Positions 29,390-38,259 of a DNA stretch of 64,000 nucleotides are shown piece after piece. Numbering within the stretch: position 1 is the stretch's first letter; each line of letters opens with the position of its first letter. The notes under the pieces were generated by a model. The model saw only the letters and a program-made list of their open reading frames with translations, was not told where the DNA came from and searched no databases. The position numbers and the translations under genes were made by a program. Source of the DNA: Variovorax paradoxus (GTDB taxonomy: Bacteria > Pseudomonadota > Gammaproteobacteria > Burkholderiales > Burkholderiaceae_C); the NCBI RefSeq assembly GCF_029919115.1, contig NZ_CP123990.1, positions 3,870,501 to 3,934,500 of the forward strand, read 5' to 3'.

Positions 29390-29505
29390 GCTCCTTCCCC
29401 CTCTGGGGGAAGGCTGGGATGGGGGCGGCTCCCGCATTGGAAGCTGCGCGGCAATGAAAGCCGTCGTGCCCCCACCCCTGCCCTCCCCCGAAAGGGGAGG
29501 GAGAA
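29390..29505. repeat. REP-like double-hairpin element, copy 1
   Basis: About 116 bp made of a left hairpin (CTTCCCCCTCTGGGGGAAGG, then CTGGGATGGGGGC) and a right hairpin (GCCCCCACCCC, then CTCCCCCGAAAGGGGAG) around a 50-bp variable core. The two halves are also inverted relative to each other. A second copy lies at 34721-34839. It sits 9 bases after the metallo-hydrolase stop and may stabilise or terminate that mRNA. Confidence 0.8.
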
Positions 29506-29514
29506 AAGACTGGG

Positions 29515-29772
29515 TCAGTCGGGCGTGAATTTCTTGTTGAAGATGTCCACGTCCGATGCCAGCTCGAACGTTGCCACCTGCCCCATCTTTCCGTCACTCA
29601 GGCGGCAGGCGGAGAACAGGCTGTAGCGGCCCTTGAAATAGAACTCGTCCATCACGATCAGCGCGTACGGGTACGGCACGAAGACCTGGTGCTCGAAGAC
29701 GATGCGGTGCACGTTCCTCGGCGAAGGAAAGAGCTTGTAGTCGTGGGTGTCGATCGACTTTGCGGTGGCCAT
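29515..29772 (-). CDS. Small conserved-looking hypothetical protein
   Basis: An 85-residue protein starting MATAKSIDTHDYKLFPSPRN and ending FELASDVDIFNKKFTPD. It is rich in aromatic residues (YPYALIVMDEFYFKGRYSLF), has no signal peptide or transmembrane helix and no motif I recognise. The start is 29 bases after the SDR gene stop on the same strand, so it is probably the last gene of the Crp-hypothetical-SDR operon. Confidence 0.65.
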   Translation of the reverse strand: MATAKSIDTHDYKLFPSPRNVHRIVFEHQVFVPYPYALIVMDEFYFKGRYSLFSACRLSDGKMGQVATFELASDVDIFNKKFTPD

Positions 29773-29801
29773 GTTCGTTCCCGGTTCTCAGTGCCCGGCG
29801 T

Positions 29802-30566
29802 TCAGGCCGGGTCGCGCACGTCGGCCACGGGGTTGCTGCCGAAATCGGCGCGCGCCAGGTACTTGAGCACCTTGGCCGCCGCGGTCTCGGGGCTGTCGAG
29901 CATGCCTTCGTTCTTCAGCTTTTCGAAGCGTCCGCGGTCCGGAAACTTCTCGGCCGATGCGCCGCGCAATTGCACCTGCATGTCGGTGTCGATCACGCCC
30001 GGCGCCAGCGACACGATGCGCGCGCCGTTCGGCGAATGAGCCTCTTCGAGCGCCACGGCGCGCGAGTAGTGGTCCATACCCGCCTTGGCGGCGCAGTAAG
30101 GCGCCTGGCTGCCCATGGCATTGCGGCCCAGGCCCGACGAAATGTTCAGCACCTTGCGTGCGCCGCGCCATTCGCGGGTGGCGCCCAGGAAGGCGGCGGT
30201 CAGCAGCATCGGCGCTTCGAGGCCGATGCGCAGGGCCTGCGCCAGTTCGGCCGGCACCGCGCTCGCGAGCGGCGCCGGGTTGCCGACCGTGCCCGCATTG
30301 TTGATCAGGGTCACACCGTCGAAGCGCTGGCCGTCGAGTGTCTTGAGCCAGGCGGAGAGGCGCGCCGCTGCGGCAACGGCGTCGGACAGGTCTTGCTCCC
30401 ACTGGATGAGTTCGGCACCGGCCTTGGCGGCCAGCTCGGCCAGCTGCGGGTCTTGCCGGCGCGAGATGCCGAGCACCATGTGGCCCGCCTGCAGCAGCTG
30501 TGCGGCCATGGCACGGCCCAGGCCGCGCGACGCGCCGGTGATCAGGGTGAGTTGGGAGGTGGTCAT
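29802..30566 (-). CDS. Short-chain dehydrogenase/reductase
   Basis: A 254-residue cytosolic NAD(P)-dependent oxidoreductase. ATG 30566 (MTTSQLTLITGASRGLGRAM) gives the Rossmann TGASRGLG directly. NNAG (LINNAGTVG) and the catalytic Ser/Tyr/Lys are present: NISSGLG and YCAAKAG. The Arg after TGAS suggests a preference for NADPH, and its length resembles sepiapterin-reductase/YueD-like members. The substrate is unknown. It lies downstream of the small coiled-coil protein gene on the same strand. Confidence 0.92.
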   Translation of the reverse strand: MTTSQLTLITGASRGLGRAMAAQLLQAGHMVLGISRRQDPQLAELAAKAGAELIQWEQDLSDAVAAAARLSAWLKTLDGQRFDGVTLINNAGTVGNPAPLASAVPAELAQALRIGLEAPMLLTAAFLGATREWRGARKVLNISSGLGRNAMGSQAPYCAAKAGMDHYSRAVALEEAHSPNGARIVSLAPGVIDTDMQVQLRGASAEKFPDRGRFEKLKNEGMLDSPETAAAKVLKYLARADFGSNPVADVRDPA

Positions 30567-30628
30567 CAAAAGAACTTTCTTGAACGAAGGCGGAAGGTTA
30601 AGCGGTATGCAAGCAATGCCCCGGCGGC

Positions 30629-31099
30629 TCAGCCGGTGCGGAACTGCTTGCGCAGAAAGTTGCGGTGCCGCGCGATGTGCTGCAGCTGTGCCGGTGCGAT
30701 GGTGCCGCCAAGATCGACCTCGTCCGCGCCGTTGAGCACCGCATTGGCATGCGTCATGGCGCGCGCCACCACTTCTTCCTCGTTCACGCCGAGTTGCGCT
30801 GCAAGGTCGAGTGCCACGCGCCGCATGGCGCGCTGCGAGAGCATCCACATGGCGCCGAAGCGGTCCCATGCAAGAGCGGCCTCGTCGGCCTTCTCTCGTT
30901 CGGCAAGAATTTCTGCCAGCGGCTTGGCGAGCACCGCATCGAGCGCATCGAGCTTCTCGGTGAGTGCCTCGTTGCGCGCCATGGCTTCTTCGAGCGTGGG
31001 GCCGCTCTCGCCGGTGTCTGGTTTCCGAGTGTCGGGCGGCGGAACAAGGGCCGCTTGGGCATTGGCGGAAACGATCTGGAGCTGGTCTTCGAGGGTCAT
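30629..31099 (-). CDS. Hypothetical coiled-coil-rich protein coupled to a Crp/Fnr regulator
   Basis: A 156-residue protein whose ATG 31099 overlaps the stop of the Crp-type gene (ATGA). It is Ala/Glu/Leu-rich with heptad-like stretches (MARNEALTEKLDALDAVLAK and AEILAEREKADEAALAWDRF), a helix-turn-helix-like RRVALDLAAQLGVNEEEVVA, and no signal peptide. I recognise no family. Translational coupling suggests that it works with the regulator. Confidence 0.68.
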   Translation of the reverse strand: MTLEDQLQIVSANAQAALVPPPDTRKPDTGESGPTLEEAMARNEALTEKLDALDAVLAKPLAEILAEREKADEAALAWDRFGAMWMLSQRAMRRVALDLAAQLGVNEEEVVARAMTHANAVLNGADEVDLGGTIAPAQLQHIARHRNFLRKQFRTG

Positions 31100-31866
31100 G
31101 AGGTTTCGGTTTCCGGTGAGGTGTTCTTCTTGTTCGATATTGCGGTGGCTCGCAGGCCAGTCAGGTCGAGCACGCGCAGCCCACCGTACTCCACCCGGAT
31201 CAACCCCTGCGCCGAAAGGCCGTTGAGCGCCTCGTTCACGCGTTGGCGCGAAAGGCCGACCAGGTAGGCGAGCTCTTGCTGCGTGATGCGCAGCACTTCG
31301 CCCACGCCCGGGTACAGCACCGGGTTGAACAGCGACACCAGGTTGCGCGCCACGCGCGCGTCGGGATTGTTGAGGCGGTCGATCTCCAGCGCCGCAATGA
31401 ACTGGCCGAGCCGCTCGTTGAGCTGGTTCATCACAAAGCGGTTGAAGCCGATGGAGTGGTCCAGCAGCCAGTGAAAGCTGTCGATCGGCAGGCCCGCCAC
31501 CACGCTGCGCCGCAGCGCCTGTATGTTGTAGCGGTAGGGCTCGCGCTTCATGACCGTGCCTTCGCCGAACCAGCCGCCCGGCGGTATGCCGGCATAGGTG
31601 ACGGAGCCACCGTCGGCGTTGTCGTTGCTCATCTTGAGCAGGCCCTCGACCACGCCGAACCAGTAGGTGGGTGAGCGGCCGACGCGGCAGACCAGGTCGC
31701 CGACCTCGGCCTCTCCCACCACCAGCGCGGCTTCGGCGCGGCGGCGCTCGGCGGGCGTGAGCGCGGGCAGCCACGGAATGCCGTCGAGCTCTGCCGCATT
31801 GGGAGAACGCGCGCGGTCCTTGATCGAAGCGCCGTGCAGGCTGTGGTTTGAACTGCCGTGAAGCAT
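31096..31866 (-). CDS. Crp/Fnr-family transcriptional regulator
   Basis: A 256-residue regulator. The N-terminal cyclic-nucleotide-binding-like beta-barrel is at about 35-150 (YWFGVVEGLLKMS, then GIPPGGWFGEGTVMKREPYR). A long dimer helix follows, and the C-terminal winged helix contains RITQQELAYLVGLSRQRVNE. The cysteine set of FNR is absent, so oxygen sensing through Fe-S is unlikely. It is divergent from the AMP-ligase/LIV cluster, with a perfect 18-bp palindrome between. It is the best candidate to control that cluster. Confidence 0.92.
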   Translation of the reverse strand: MLHGSSNHSLHGASIKDRARSPNAAELDGIPWLPALTPAERRRAEAALVVGEAEVGDLVCRVGRSPTYWFGVVEGLLKMSNDNADGGSVTYAGIPPGGWFGEGTVMKREPYRYNIQALRRSVVAGLPIDSFHWLLDHSIGFNRFVMNQLNERLGQFIAALEIDRLNNPDARVARNLVSLFNPVLYPGVGEVLRITQQELAYLVGLSRQRVNEALNGLSAQGLIRVEYGGLRVLDLTGLRATAISNKKNTSPETETS

Positions 31867-31897
31867 CGGGAAACTCCGGGGAGTAGTGTCCCTAGGA

Positions 31898-31915
31898 TTG
31901 TCGTTGGAACGACAA
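31898..31915. promoter_or_regulatory. Palindromic operator between the Crp-type gene and the ligase/LIV operon
   Basis: TTGTCGTT-GG-AACGACAA is an 18-bp palindrome with perfect 8-base arms. It lies 32 bases before the regulator start and 36 bases before the ligase start. The size and TTG...CAA ends match Crp/Fnr-type sites, so binding by the adjacent regulator is likely. Confidence 0.6.
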
Positions 31916-31950
31916 CCCAGCGTCAAAGTGAGGCCTACGATCCGCCCACT

Positions 31951-33906
31951 GTGCAAACCACCGACCCCACCTTTCCCCGCCTGCTGCTCGCCCACGCCCA
32001 GGCCCAGCCCGATGCGCCCGCCGTTCGCGAGAAGGACCTGGGCATCTGGCAGACCTGGAGCTGGAGCGCCGTGGCCCAGGAGGTGCGCGAGATGGCCTGC
32101 GGCCTCGCGAGCCTCGGCTTCAAGCCCTTCGACAACCTGTCCATCGTCGGCGCCAACCGCCCGCACCTGTACATGGCGGTGCTTGCGGCTCAGAGCCTGC
32201 GCGGGGTGCCGGTGCCGCTCTACCAGGACGCGGTGGCCAGCGAGATGGTCTTCATGCTGCAGGACGCGGCCATCGACTTCGTGATCGTCGAAGACCAGGA
32301 GCAGGTCGACAAGCTGCTCGAATGCCGCGAGCTGCAGAAGGACGAGCAGCACGGCATCCGCCACATCATCTACGACGACCCCAAGGGCCTGCGCCACTAC
32401 GACCAGCCCGGGCTCATGAGCTACGACCAGCTGCGCGAACTGGGCCGCACCTTCGACGCAGCGAACCCCGGCTACTACGACCGTGCGGTGGCCAGCGGCG
32501 AGGCAAGCGATGTCGGCGTGATTCTCTACACCTCGGGCACCACGGGCCGGCCCAAGGGCGTGTGCCAGACGCATGCGAGCTTCATTGCGGCGGGCCGCGG
32601 CGGCGTGGAAACCGACAAGCTCGGCCCCGGCGACAACATCATGAGCTACCTGCCGATGGCGTGGGTGGGTGACCACCTGTTCTCGGTGGCGCAGTGGCTG
32701 GTGGGCGGCTTCACGCTCAACTGCCCCGAGTCGAGCGAGACGGTGATGAACGACATGCGCGAGATCGGGCCGAGCTATTACTTCGGCCCGCCGCGCACCT
32801 TCGAAGGCCTGCTCACGGCCGTGTCGATCCGCATGGAAGACGCGGCGGCGCCCAAGCGCTGGCTGTATGCAAAGTTCATGGCGCTGGCGCAGCGCGTGGG
32901 GGCGGACATTCTCAACGGCGCCCACGTTGGCACGGGCGACCGGCTGATGTACGGCCTGGGCAACCTGCTGGTGTACGGCCCGCTGCGCAATGTGCTGGGC
33001 ATGAGCCGCATTCGCGTGGCGTACACCGCCGGCGCGGCCATCGGGCCCGACCTGTTCCGCTTCTACCGCTCCATTGGCGTCAACCTGAAGCAGTTCTATG
33101 GCCAGACCGAAACCTGCGCCTACGTGTGCCTGCAGCAGGACGGCAAGGTCAAGCTGCAGACGGTGGGCACCGCCGCACCGGGCATCGAACTCAAGATTGC
33201 CGACGACGGCGAGGTGCTGGTGCGCGGCGTGTCGGTGCTGAAGGAATACTACAAGCGCCCCGACGCCACTGCCGAAGTGCTCGATGCGAACGGCTACTTC
33301 CACACCGGTGACGCCGGCGTGCTCGACAGCGAAGGCCACCTGCGCATCATCGACCGTGCGAAGGACGTGGGCCGACTCGTGAGCGGTGCGATCTTTGCGC
33401 CCAACTACATCGAGAACAAGCTCAAGTTCTTTCCGCAGATCAAGGAAGCCGTGTGCTTCGGCAACGGACGCAATGAGGTCTGCGCGGCCATCAACATCGA
33501 CTTCGAGGCCGTGGGCAACTGGGCCGAGCGGCGCGGGCTGGCCTACGGCGGCTATGTCGACCTGGCCGGCAAGCCCGAGGTGCTGACGCTGGTGGGCGAA
33601 TGCATCGCGAAGGTGAATGCCGACCTTGCGAGCGAAGCCGGCATGGGCGAGACGCAGATCGCGCGCTTCCTGGTGCTGCACAAGGAGCTCGACCCCGACG
33701 ACGACGAACTCACCCGCACGCGCAAGGTGCGCCGCGGCTTCATCGCCGAGAAATACGCGGTGCTTGTCGATGCGCTCTACGGCCGCAAGACCGAGCAGTT
33801 CATCGAGACCCAGGTCAAGTTCGAGGACGGACGCACCGGCGTCGTCAGCGCCACGCTGAAGATCGTCGAGGCCAAGACCTTCCCCATCGTGAAGGCGGCG
33901 GCATGA
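31951..33906 (+). CDS. AMP-dependent synthetase/ligase, long-chain acyl-CoA-ligase type
   Basis: A 651-residue enzyme if it starts at GTG 31951 (VQTTDPTFPRLLLAHAQAQ); the frame is open further upstream, but that part covers the operator region and is unlikely to be coding. Motifs: adenylate P-loop YTSGTTGRPKG, gate motif GQTETCAY, and YFHTGDAG with RIIDRAKD near the C-terminus. It activates a carboxylic acid to its CoA thioester through an acyl-adenylate. livG overlaps its stop (ATGA), so the acid is probably the substrate imported by the adjacent ABC transporter. Chain length or aromatic nature cannot be told. Confidence 0.9.
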   Translation: MQTTDPTFPRLLLAHAQAQPDAPAVREKDLGIWQTWSWSAVAQEVREMACGLASLGFKPFDNLSIVGANRPHLYMAVLAAQSLRGVPVPLYQDAVASEMVFMLQDAAIDFVIVEDQEQVDKLLECRELQKDEQHGIRHIIYDDPKGLRHYDQPGLMSYDQLRELGRTFDAANPGYYDRAVASGEASDVGVILYTSGTTGRPKGVCQTHASFIAAGRGGVETDKLGPGDNIMSYLPMAWVGDHLFSVAQWLVGGFTLNCPESSETVMNDMREIGPSYYFGPPRTFEGLLTAVSIRMEDAAAPKRWLYAKFMALAQRVGADILNGAHVGTGDRLMYGLGNLLVYGPLRNVLGMSRIRVAYTAGAAIGPDLFRFYRSIGVNLKQFYGQTETCAYVCLQQDGKVKLQTVGTAAPGIELKIADDGEVLVRGVSVLKEYYKRPDATAEVLDANGYFHTGDAGVLDSEGHLRIIDRAKDVGRLVSGAIFAPNYIENKLKFFPQIKEAVCFGNGRNEVCAAINIDFEAVGNWAERRGLAYGGYVDLAGKPEVLTLVGECIAKVNADLASEAGMGETQIARFLVLHKELDPDDDELTRTRKVRRGFIAEKYAVLVDALYGRKTEQFIETQVKFEDGRTGVVSATLKIVEAKTFPIVKAAA

Positions 33907-34691
33907 GCAGCAGCAGAAAAATCGGCGACGTCATTCTGGACGTGCAGAACATCTCGCTGAGCTTCGGCGGCGTGAAGGCGCTCACCGACATCAGCTTCAA
34001 CGTGCGCGAGCATGAGGTGCGGGCCATCATCGGCCCCAACGGCGCGGGCAAGAGCTCGATGCTGAACTGCATCAACGGCGTGTACTGGCCGCAGCAGGGC
34101 TCCATCACCTTCCGCGGCCAGACCTTCAAGCACATGAACTCGCGCCAGGTGGCCGAGATGGGCGTGGCGCGCACCTTCCAGAACCTTGCGCTCTTCAAGG
34201 GCATGAGCGTGCTCGACAACATCATGACGGGCCGCAACCTCAAGATGAAGAGCGGCCTGTTCGCGCAGGCGCTGCGCTGGGGCCCGGCCGAGCGCGAGGA
34301 GCTGAAGCACCGCGAGTTCGTCGAGCACATCATCGACTTTCTCGAGATTCAGGCGCACCGCAAGACGCCGGTGGGCCGCCTGCCCTACGGCCTGCAAAAG
34401 CGCGTCGACCTGGGCCGCGCGCTTGCCATGGAGCCGCAGGTGCTGCTGCTCGACGAACCCATGGCGGGCATGAACGTGGAAGAGAAGCAGGACATGAGCC
34501 GCTTCATCCTCGACGTGAACGACGAGTTCGGTGCAACCATCGTTCTCATCGAACACGACATGGGCGTGGTGATGGACATCTCCGACCGCGTGGTGGTGCT
34601 CGACTACGGCAAGAAGATCGGCGACGGCACGCCCCATGAGGTGCGCAACAACGAAGACGTGATCCGGGCTTACCTGGGTGTGGAGCACTGA
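33903..34691 (+). CDS. livG: LivG-type ABC transporter ATP-binding protein
   Basis: A 262-residue ATPase. The ATG overlaps the ligase stop. Walker A is GPNGAGKSS, the signature is the degenerate LPYGLQKRVDLGRALA (in place of LSxGxQ), and Walker B is VLLLDEPMAGM, followed by IEHDMGVVMDI with the switch His. Its length and the inserted helical segment after FQNLALF fit LivG-type branched-chain amino acid or amide/aromatic-acid uptake systems. It pairs with LivF at 38336. A REP-like repeat separates it from the permease gene. Confidence 0.93.
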   Translation: MSSSRKIGDVILDVQNISLSFGGVKALTDISFNVREHEVRAIIGPNGAGKSSMLNCINGVYWPQQGSITFRGQTFKHMNSRQVAEMGVARTFQNLALFKGMSVLDNIMTGRNLKMKSGLFAQALRWGPAEREELKHREFVEHIIDFLEIQAHRKTPVGRLPYGLQKRVDLGRALAMEPQVLLLDEPMAGMNVEEKQDMSRFILDVNDEFGATIVLIEHDMGVVMDISDRVVVLDYGKKIGDGTPHEVRNNEDVIRAYLGVEH

Positions 34692-34720
34692 CGCCATGCC
34701 ACACCTGACGCCGATGCATT

Positions 34721-34839
34721 GCTCCTTTCCCCTCCGGGGGAAGGCTGGGATGGGGGCACGACAGCCCTCGCTACACGGCCGCGCTTCATCGAGCGCCGCC
34801 TGCCCCCACCCCAACCCTCCCCCGGAAGGGGAGGGAGAA
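34721..34839. repeat. REP-like double-hairpin element, copy 2
   Basis: This is the same architecture as 29390-29505: CTTTCCCCTCCGGGGGAAGG and CTGGGATGGGGGC on the left, GCCCCCACCCC and CTCCCCCGGAAGGGGAG on the right, with a different core. It lies in the 168-base gap between livG and livH, 20 bases before livH. Confidence 0.82.
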
Positions 34840-34859
34840 GAACAAGAGAGACATTGACC

Positions 34860-35789
34860 ATGGGCTTTTTCCTCGAAACCCTTTTCGGCGGCCTGATGGT
34901 CGGCATGCTCTATTCGCTGATCGCCATCGGCTTTGTGCTGATCTACAAGGCCTCGGGCGTGTTCAACTTTGCGCAGGGTGCAATGGTGCTGTTCGCGGCG
35001 CTGGCCATGGCGCGCTTTGCCGAATGGTTTCCGCTGTGGTTCGGCTTCGAAAGCCAGATCCTCGCGAACATCCTGGCTTTTGTGGCGGCCATGGGCGTGA
35101 TGGTGATCGTGGCCTGGCTCATCGAACGGCTCGCGCTCAGCAAGCTGGTGAACCAGGAAGGCATCACGCTCCTGATGGCCACGCTCGGCATCGCCTACTT
35201 TCTCGATGGCGTGGGCCAGACGATCTTCGGCAACGACATCTACAAGATCGACGTGGGCATGCCCAAGGAACCGCTGATGATGCTGCAGGGCACCTTCCAG
35301 GGCGGGCTGCTGCTGAGCCAGGAAGACCTGGTTGCCGCGCTCGTGGCGGCAGGCCTTGTGGTGGTGCTGGCCATCTTCTTCCAGAAGACCGCCACGGGCC
35401 GTGCGCTGCGTGCGGTGGCCGACGACCATCAGGCCGCGCAGTCCATCGGCATTCCGCTCAAGCGCATCTGGGTGATCGTGTGGTCGGTGGCCGGCTTCTC
35501 GGCGCTGGTGGCCGGGATCATCTGGGGTTCGAAGCTGGGCGTGCAGTTCTCGCTGTCGCTGGTGGCGCTGAAGGCGCTGCCGGTGGTGATCTTGGGCGGC
35601 CTCACCTCGATTCCGGGCGCCATCATTGGCGGCCTGCTGATCGGCGTGGGCGAGAAGCTTTCTGAAATTTATCTCGGCCCCATGCTCGGTGGCGGCATCG
35701 AGATCTGGTTTGCCTACGTTCTTGCCCTGGTGTTCTTGCTGGTTCGCCCGCAAGGCCTGTTCGGCGAGAAGATCATCGATCGGGTTTGA
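34860..35789 (+). CDS. livH: LivH-type ABC transporter permease
   Basis: A 309-residue inner-membrane permease with eight or so helices. Start MGFFLETLFGGLMVGMLYSL and the segment YKASGVFNFAQGAMVLFAAL are characteristic of LivH. Near the C-terminus, LKALPVVILGGLTSIPGAII is the EAA-like contact with the ATPases. ATG 34860 has only a weak ribosome-binding sequence (GAGAGAC). It forms the transmembrane pore with LivM, whose start follows after one base (TGAgATG). Confidence 0.94.
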   Translation: MGFFLETLFGGLMVGMLYSLIAIGFVLIYKASGVFNFAQGAMVLFAALAMARFAEWFPLWFGFESQILANILAFVAAMGVMVIVAWLIERLALSKLVNQEGITLLMATLGIAYFLDGVGQTIFGNDIYKIDVGMPKEPLMMLQGTFQGGLLLSQEDLVAALVAAGLVVVLAIFFQKTATGRALRAVADDHQAAQSIGIPLKRIWVIVWSVAGFSALVAGIIWGSKLGVQFSLSLVALKALPVVILGGLTSIPGAIIGGLLIGVGEKLSEIYLGPMLGGGIEIWFAYVLALVFLLVRPQGLFGEKIIDRV

Positions 35790-35790
35790 G

Positions 35791-36855
35791 ATGTTCTATA
35801 GAGAAAACGGCCAGTTCAAGTCGAGCTACAGGGCCGACCAGCAGATCTTTCCGATCGCGCAGGACCGCATTGCCATCCTGGTGCTGCTGCTCGTGGCTTT
35901 CATCGTGGTGCCGCTGGGCGTGTCCGACTACTGGATGCGCGCCATCCTCACGCCCTTCCTGATTCTTTCGCTCGCCGCGCTGGGCCTCAACATCCTGGTC
36001 GGCTACTGCGGGCAGATCTCGCTGGGCACCGGTGCGTTCATGGCGGTGGGCGCGTATGCGGCCTACAACTTCCAGGTGCGCATCGACGGCATGCCGCTGA
36101 TTGCATCGCTGCTGCTCGGCGGCCTCTGCGCCACGTTCATCGGCGTGCTGTTCGGTATTCCGAGCCTGCGCATCAAGGGGCTGTACCTCGCGGTGGCCAC
36201 GCTCGCGGCGCAGTTCTTTACCGACTGGGCGTTTCTTCGCATCCAGTGGTTCACCAACAACTCGTCGTCGGGTTCGGTGAGCGTGGCGGGGCTCAACGTG
36301 TTCGGTGTGCCGATCGAATCGCCGGTGCAGAAGTACCTGTTCTGCCTCGTCTTCGTGGTGGTGTTCGCGCTGCTCGCCAAGAACCTGGTGCGCAGCGCCA
36401 TCGGCCGCGAGTGGATGGCCATGCGCGACATGGACGTTGCCGCCGCGGTGATTGGCATTCGCCCGGTGTACGCCAAGCTCACGGCCTTTGCAGTGAGCAG
36501 CTTCATCGTCGGCGTGGCCGGCGCGCTGTGGGGCTTCATTCACCTGGGTGCGTGGGAGCCGGCGGCGTTCAGCATCGACCGCTCTTTCCAGCTGCTGTTC
36601 ATGGTGATCATCGGCGGGCTCGGCTCGATCATGGGCAGCTTCTTCGGCGCCGCCTTCATCGTGCTGCTGCCGCTCTTTCTGAACCAGCTGCCGGGGTGGC
36701 TGGGCTTTTCGATCTCGACCGCGCTGGCCTCGCACCTGGAGACCATGATCTTCGGCGCGCTGATCGTGTTCTTCCTGATCGTGGAGCCGCACGGCCTTGC
36801 AAGGCTGTGGTCCACGGGCAAGGAGAAATTGCGGCTCTGGCCGTTCCCCCACTGA
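35791..36855 (+). CDS. livM: LivM-type ABC transporter permease
   Basis: A 354-residue inner-membrane permease. About 25 polar residues (MFYRENGQFKSSYRADQQIF) precede the first helix. The core has LVGYCGQISLGTGAFMAVGA, which is the LivM signature, and a C-terminal GGLGSIMGSFFGAAF loop. It is coupled to livH by a TGAgATG junction and is followed by the binding-protein gene after 56 bases. Confidence 0.94.
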   Translation: MFYRENGQFKSSYRADQQIFPIAQDRIAILVLLLVAFIVVPLGVSDYWMRAILTPFLILSLAALGLNILVGYCGQISLGTGAFMAVGAYAAYNFQVRIDGMPLIASLLLGGLCATFIGVLFGIPSLRIKGLYLAVATLAAQFFTDWAFLRIQWFTNNSSSGSVSVAGLNVFGVPIESPVQKYLFCLVFVVVFALLAKNLVRSAIGREWMAMRDMDVAAAVIGIRPVYAKLTAFAVSSFIVGVAGALWGFIHLGAWEPAAFSIDRSFQLLFMVIIGGLGSIMGSFFGAAFIVLLPLFLNQLPGWLGFSISTALASHLETMIFGALIVFFLIVEPHGLARLWSTGKEKLRLWPFPH

Positions 36856-36911
36856 CTTTTTTGATTCGTTCGTAGAAACCGGCACAGAGGTGCCCACATA
36901 AGGAGACAGGC

Positions 36912-38243
36912 ATGAAACTGAAATCGCTCGCTCTGACCGCCGCCCTGGTGGCCGGCACCGTCGGCACCCTGCTCGCGCCATCGCTCGCGCAAGCCCAGGC
37001 CAAGGAACAGTTCTTCCCGCTGCTGGTGTACCGCACAGGGCCTTACGCGCCCAACGGCACGCCATGGGCCAACGGCAAGCAGGACTACATCAAGTACGTC
37101 AACGCCACCGGCGGCATCAACGGCGTGAAGATCACGTACGAAGAATGCGAAACGGGCTACGCGACCGACAAGGGCGTGGAGTGCTACGAGCGCCTGAAGG
37201 GCCGCCCCGGCGTGACGCTGTTCGACCCGCAGGCCACCGGCATCACCTTTGCGCTGACCGACAAGGTGCCCACCGACAAGATCCCGCTCATCACGCTGGG
37301 CTACGGCCTCTCGGCCTCGCAGGACGGCAGCGTGTTCAAGTGGAACTTCCCGCTGATGGGCAGCTACTGGACGGCGGCCGACATCCTGGTGCAGCACATC
37401 GGCAAGAAGGAAGGCGGCATGGACAAGCTCAAGGGCAAGAAGATCGCCCTTGTCTATCACGACTCGCCTTTCGGCAAGGAGCCGATTCCGCTGCTGCAGG
37501 AGCGTGCCAAGCAGAACGGCTTCGAGCTGTCGCTCATTCCGGTCACCGCGCCCGGCGTCGAGCAGAAGTCCGCCTGGCTGCAGGTGCGCCAGTCGCGGCC
37601 CGACTACGTGATGCTGTGGGGCTGGGGCGTGATGAACTCCACCGCGCTGAAGGAAGCGGTGGCCACGGGCTACCCGCGCGAGAAGATGTATGGCGTGTGG
37701 TGGGCCGGCGCCGAGCCCGACGTGAAGGACGTGGGCGCCAATGCCAAGGGCTACAACGCGCTGGCGCTCAACACCTCGGGCACCGAGCCGAAGGTGATCC
37801 AGGAAATCCTCAAGCAGGTGCACGACAAGGGCCAAGGCACGGGGCCGAAGGAAGAAGTGGGCTCGGTGCTCTACACGCGCGGCGTGATCATCCAGATGCT
37901 CGGCGTCGAAGCGGTGAAGCGCGCGCAGGAGCGCTTCGGCAAGGGCAAGGTCATGACCGGCGAGCAAGTGCGCTGGGGCATGGAAAACCTGGCGCTCGAC
38001 CAGAAGAAGCTCGACTCGCTGGGCTTCTCCGGTGTGCTGCGTCCGGTGAGCACATCGTGCCAGGACCACATGGGCTCGACCTGGGCGCGCGTGCACACCT
38101 GGGACGGCGCCAAGTGGGGCGGCATGTCCGACTGGTACCAGGCCGACGAGCAGATCATCAAGCCGATGGTGAAGGTTGCGGCCGAGAAGTACGCAGGCGA
38201 GAAGAAGCTCACGCGCCGCGACGCAGCGGACTGCAGCATGTGA
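36912..38243 (+). CDS. LIV-type ABC transporter periplasmic substrate-binding protein
   Basis: A 443-residue exported protein with AAGGAG 9 bases before ATG 36912. The signal peptide ends SLAQAQA near residue 27. Mature segments FFPLLVYRTGPYAPNGTPWA and YVNATGGINGVKITYEECET fit type I periplasmic-binding folds of the LivK/amide-binding class. It is larger than LivK (about 370 residues) and has an enlarged C-terminal lobe, common in Burkholderiales systems near CoA ligases. The ligand is probably an organic acid rather than Leu/Ile/Val (inference from the flanking ligases). Confidence 0.92.
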   Translation: MKLKSLALTAALVAGTVGTLLAPSLAQAQAKEQFFPLLVYRTGPYAPNGTPWANGKQDYIKYVNATGGINGVKITYEECETGYATDKGVECYERLKGRPGVTLFDPQATGITFALTDKVPTDKIPLITLGYGLSASQDGSVFKWNFPLMGSYWTAADILVQHIGKKEGGMDKLKGKKIALVYHDSPFGKEPIPLLQERAKQNGFELSLIPVTAPGVEQKSAWLQVRQSRPDYVMLWGWGVMNSTALKEAVATGYPREKMYGVWWAGAEPDVKDVGANAKGYNALALNTSGTEPKVIQEILKQVHDKGQGTGPKEEVGSVLYTRGVIIQMLGVEAVKRAQERFGKGKVMTGEQVRWGMENLALDQKKLDSLGFSGVLRPVSTSCQDHMGSTWARVHTWDGAKWGGMSDWYQADEQIIKPMVKVAAEKYAGEKKLTRRDAADCSM

Positions 38244-38259
38244 CGGCTTGACCCACCGT

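Noticed and set aside
36540..38096. Minus-strand long open frame opposite the LIV binding-protein gene
   Set aside because: Shadow frame with low-complexity His/Arg/Leu content and no start with a ribosome-binding site.
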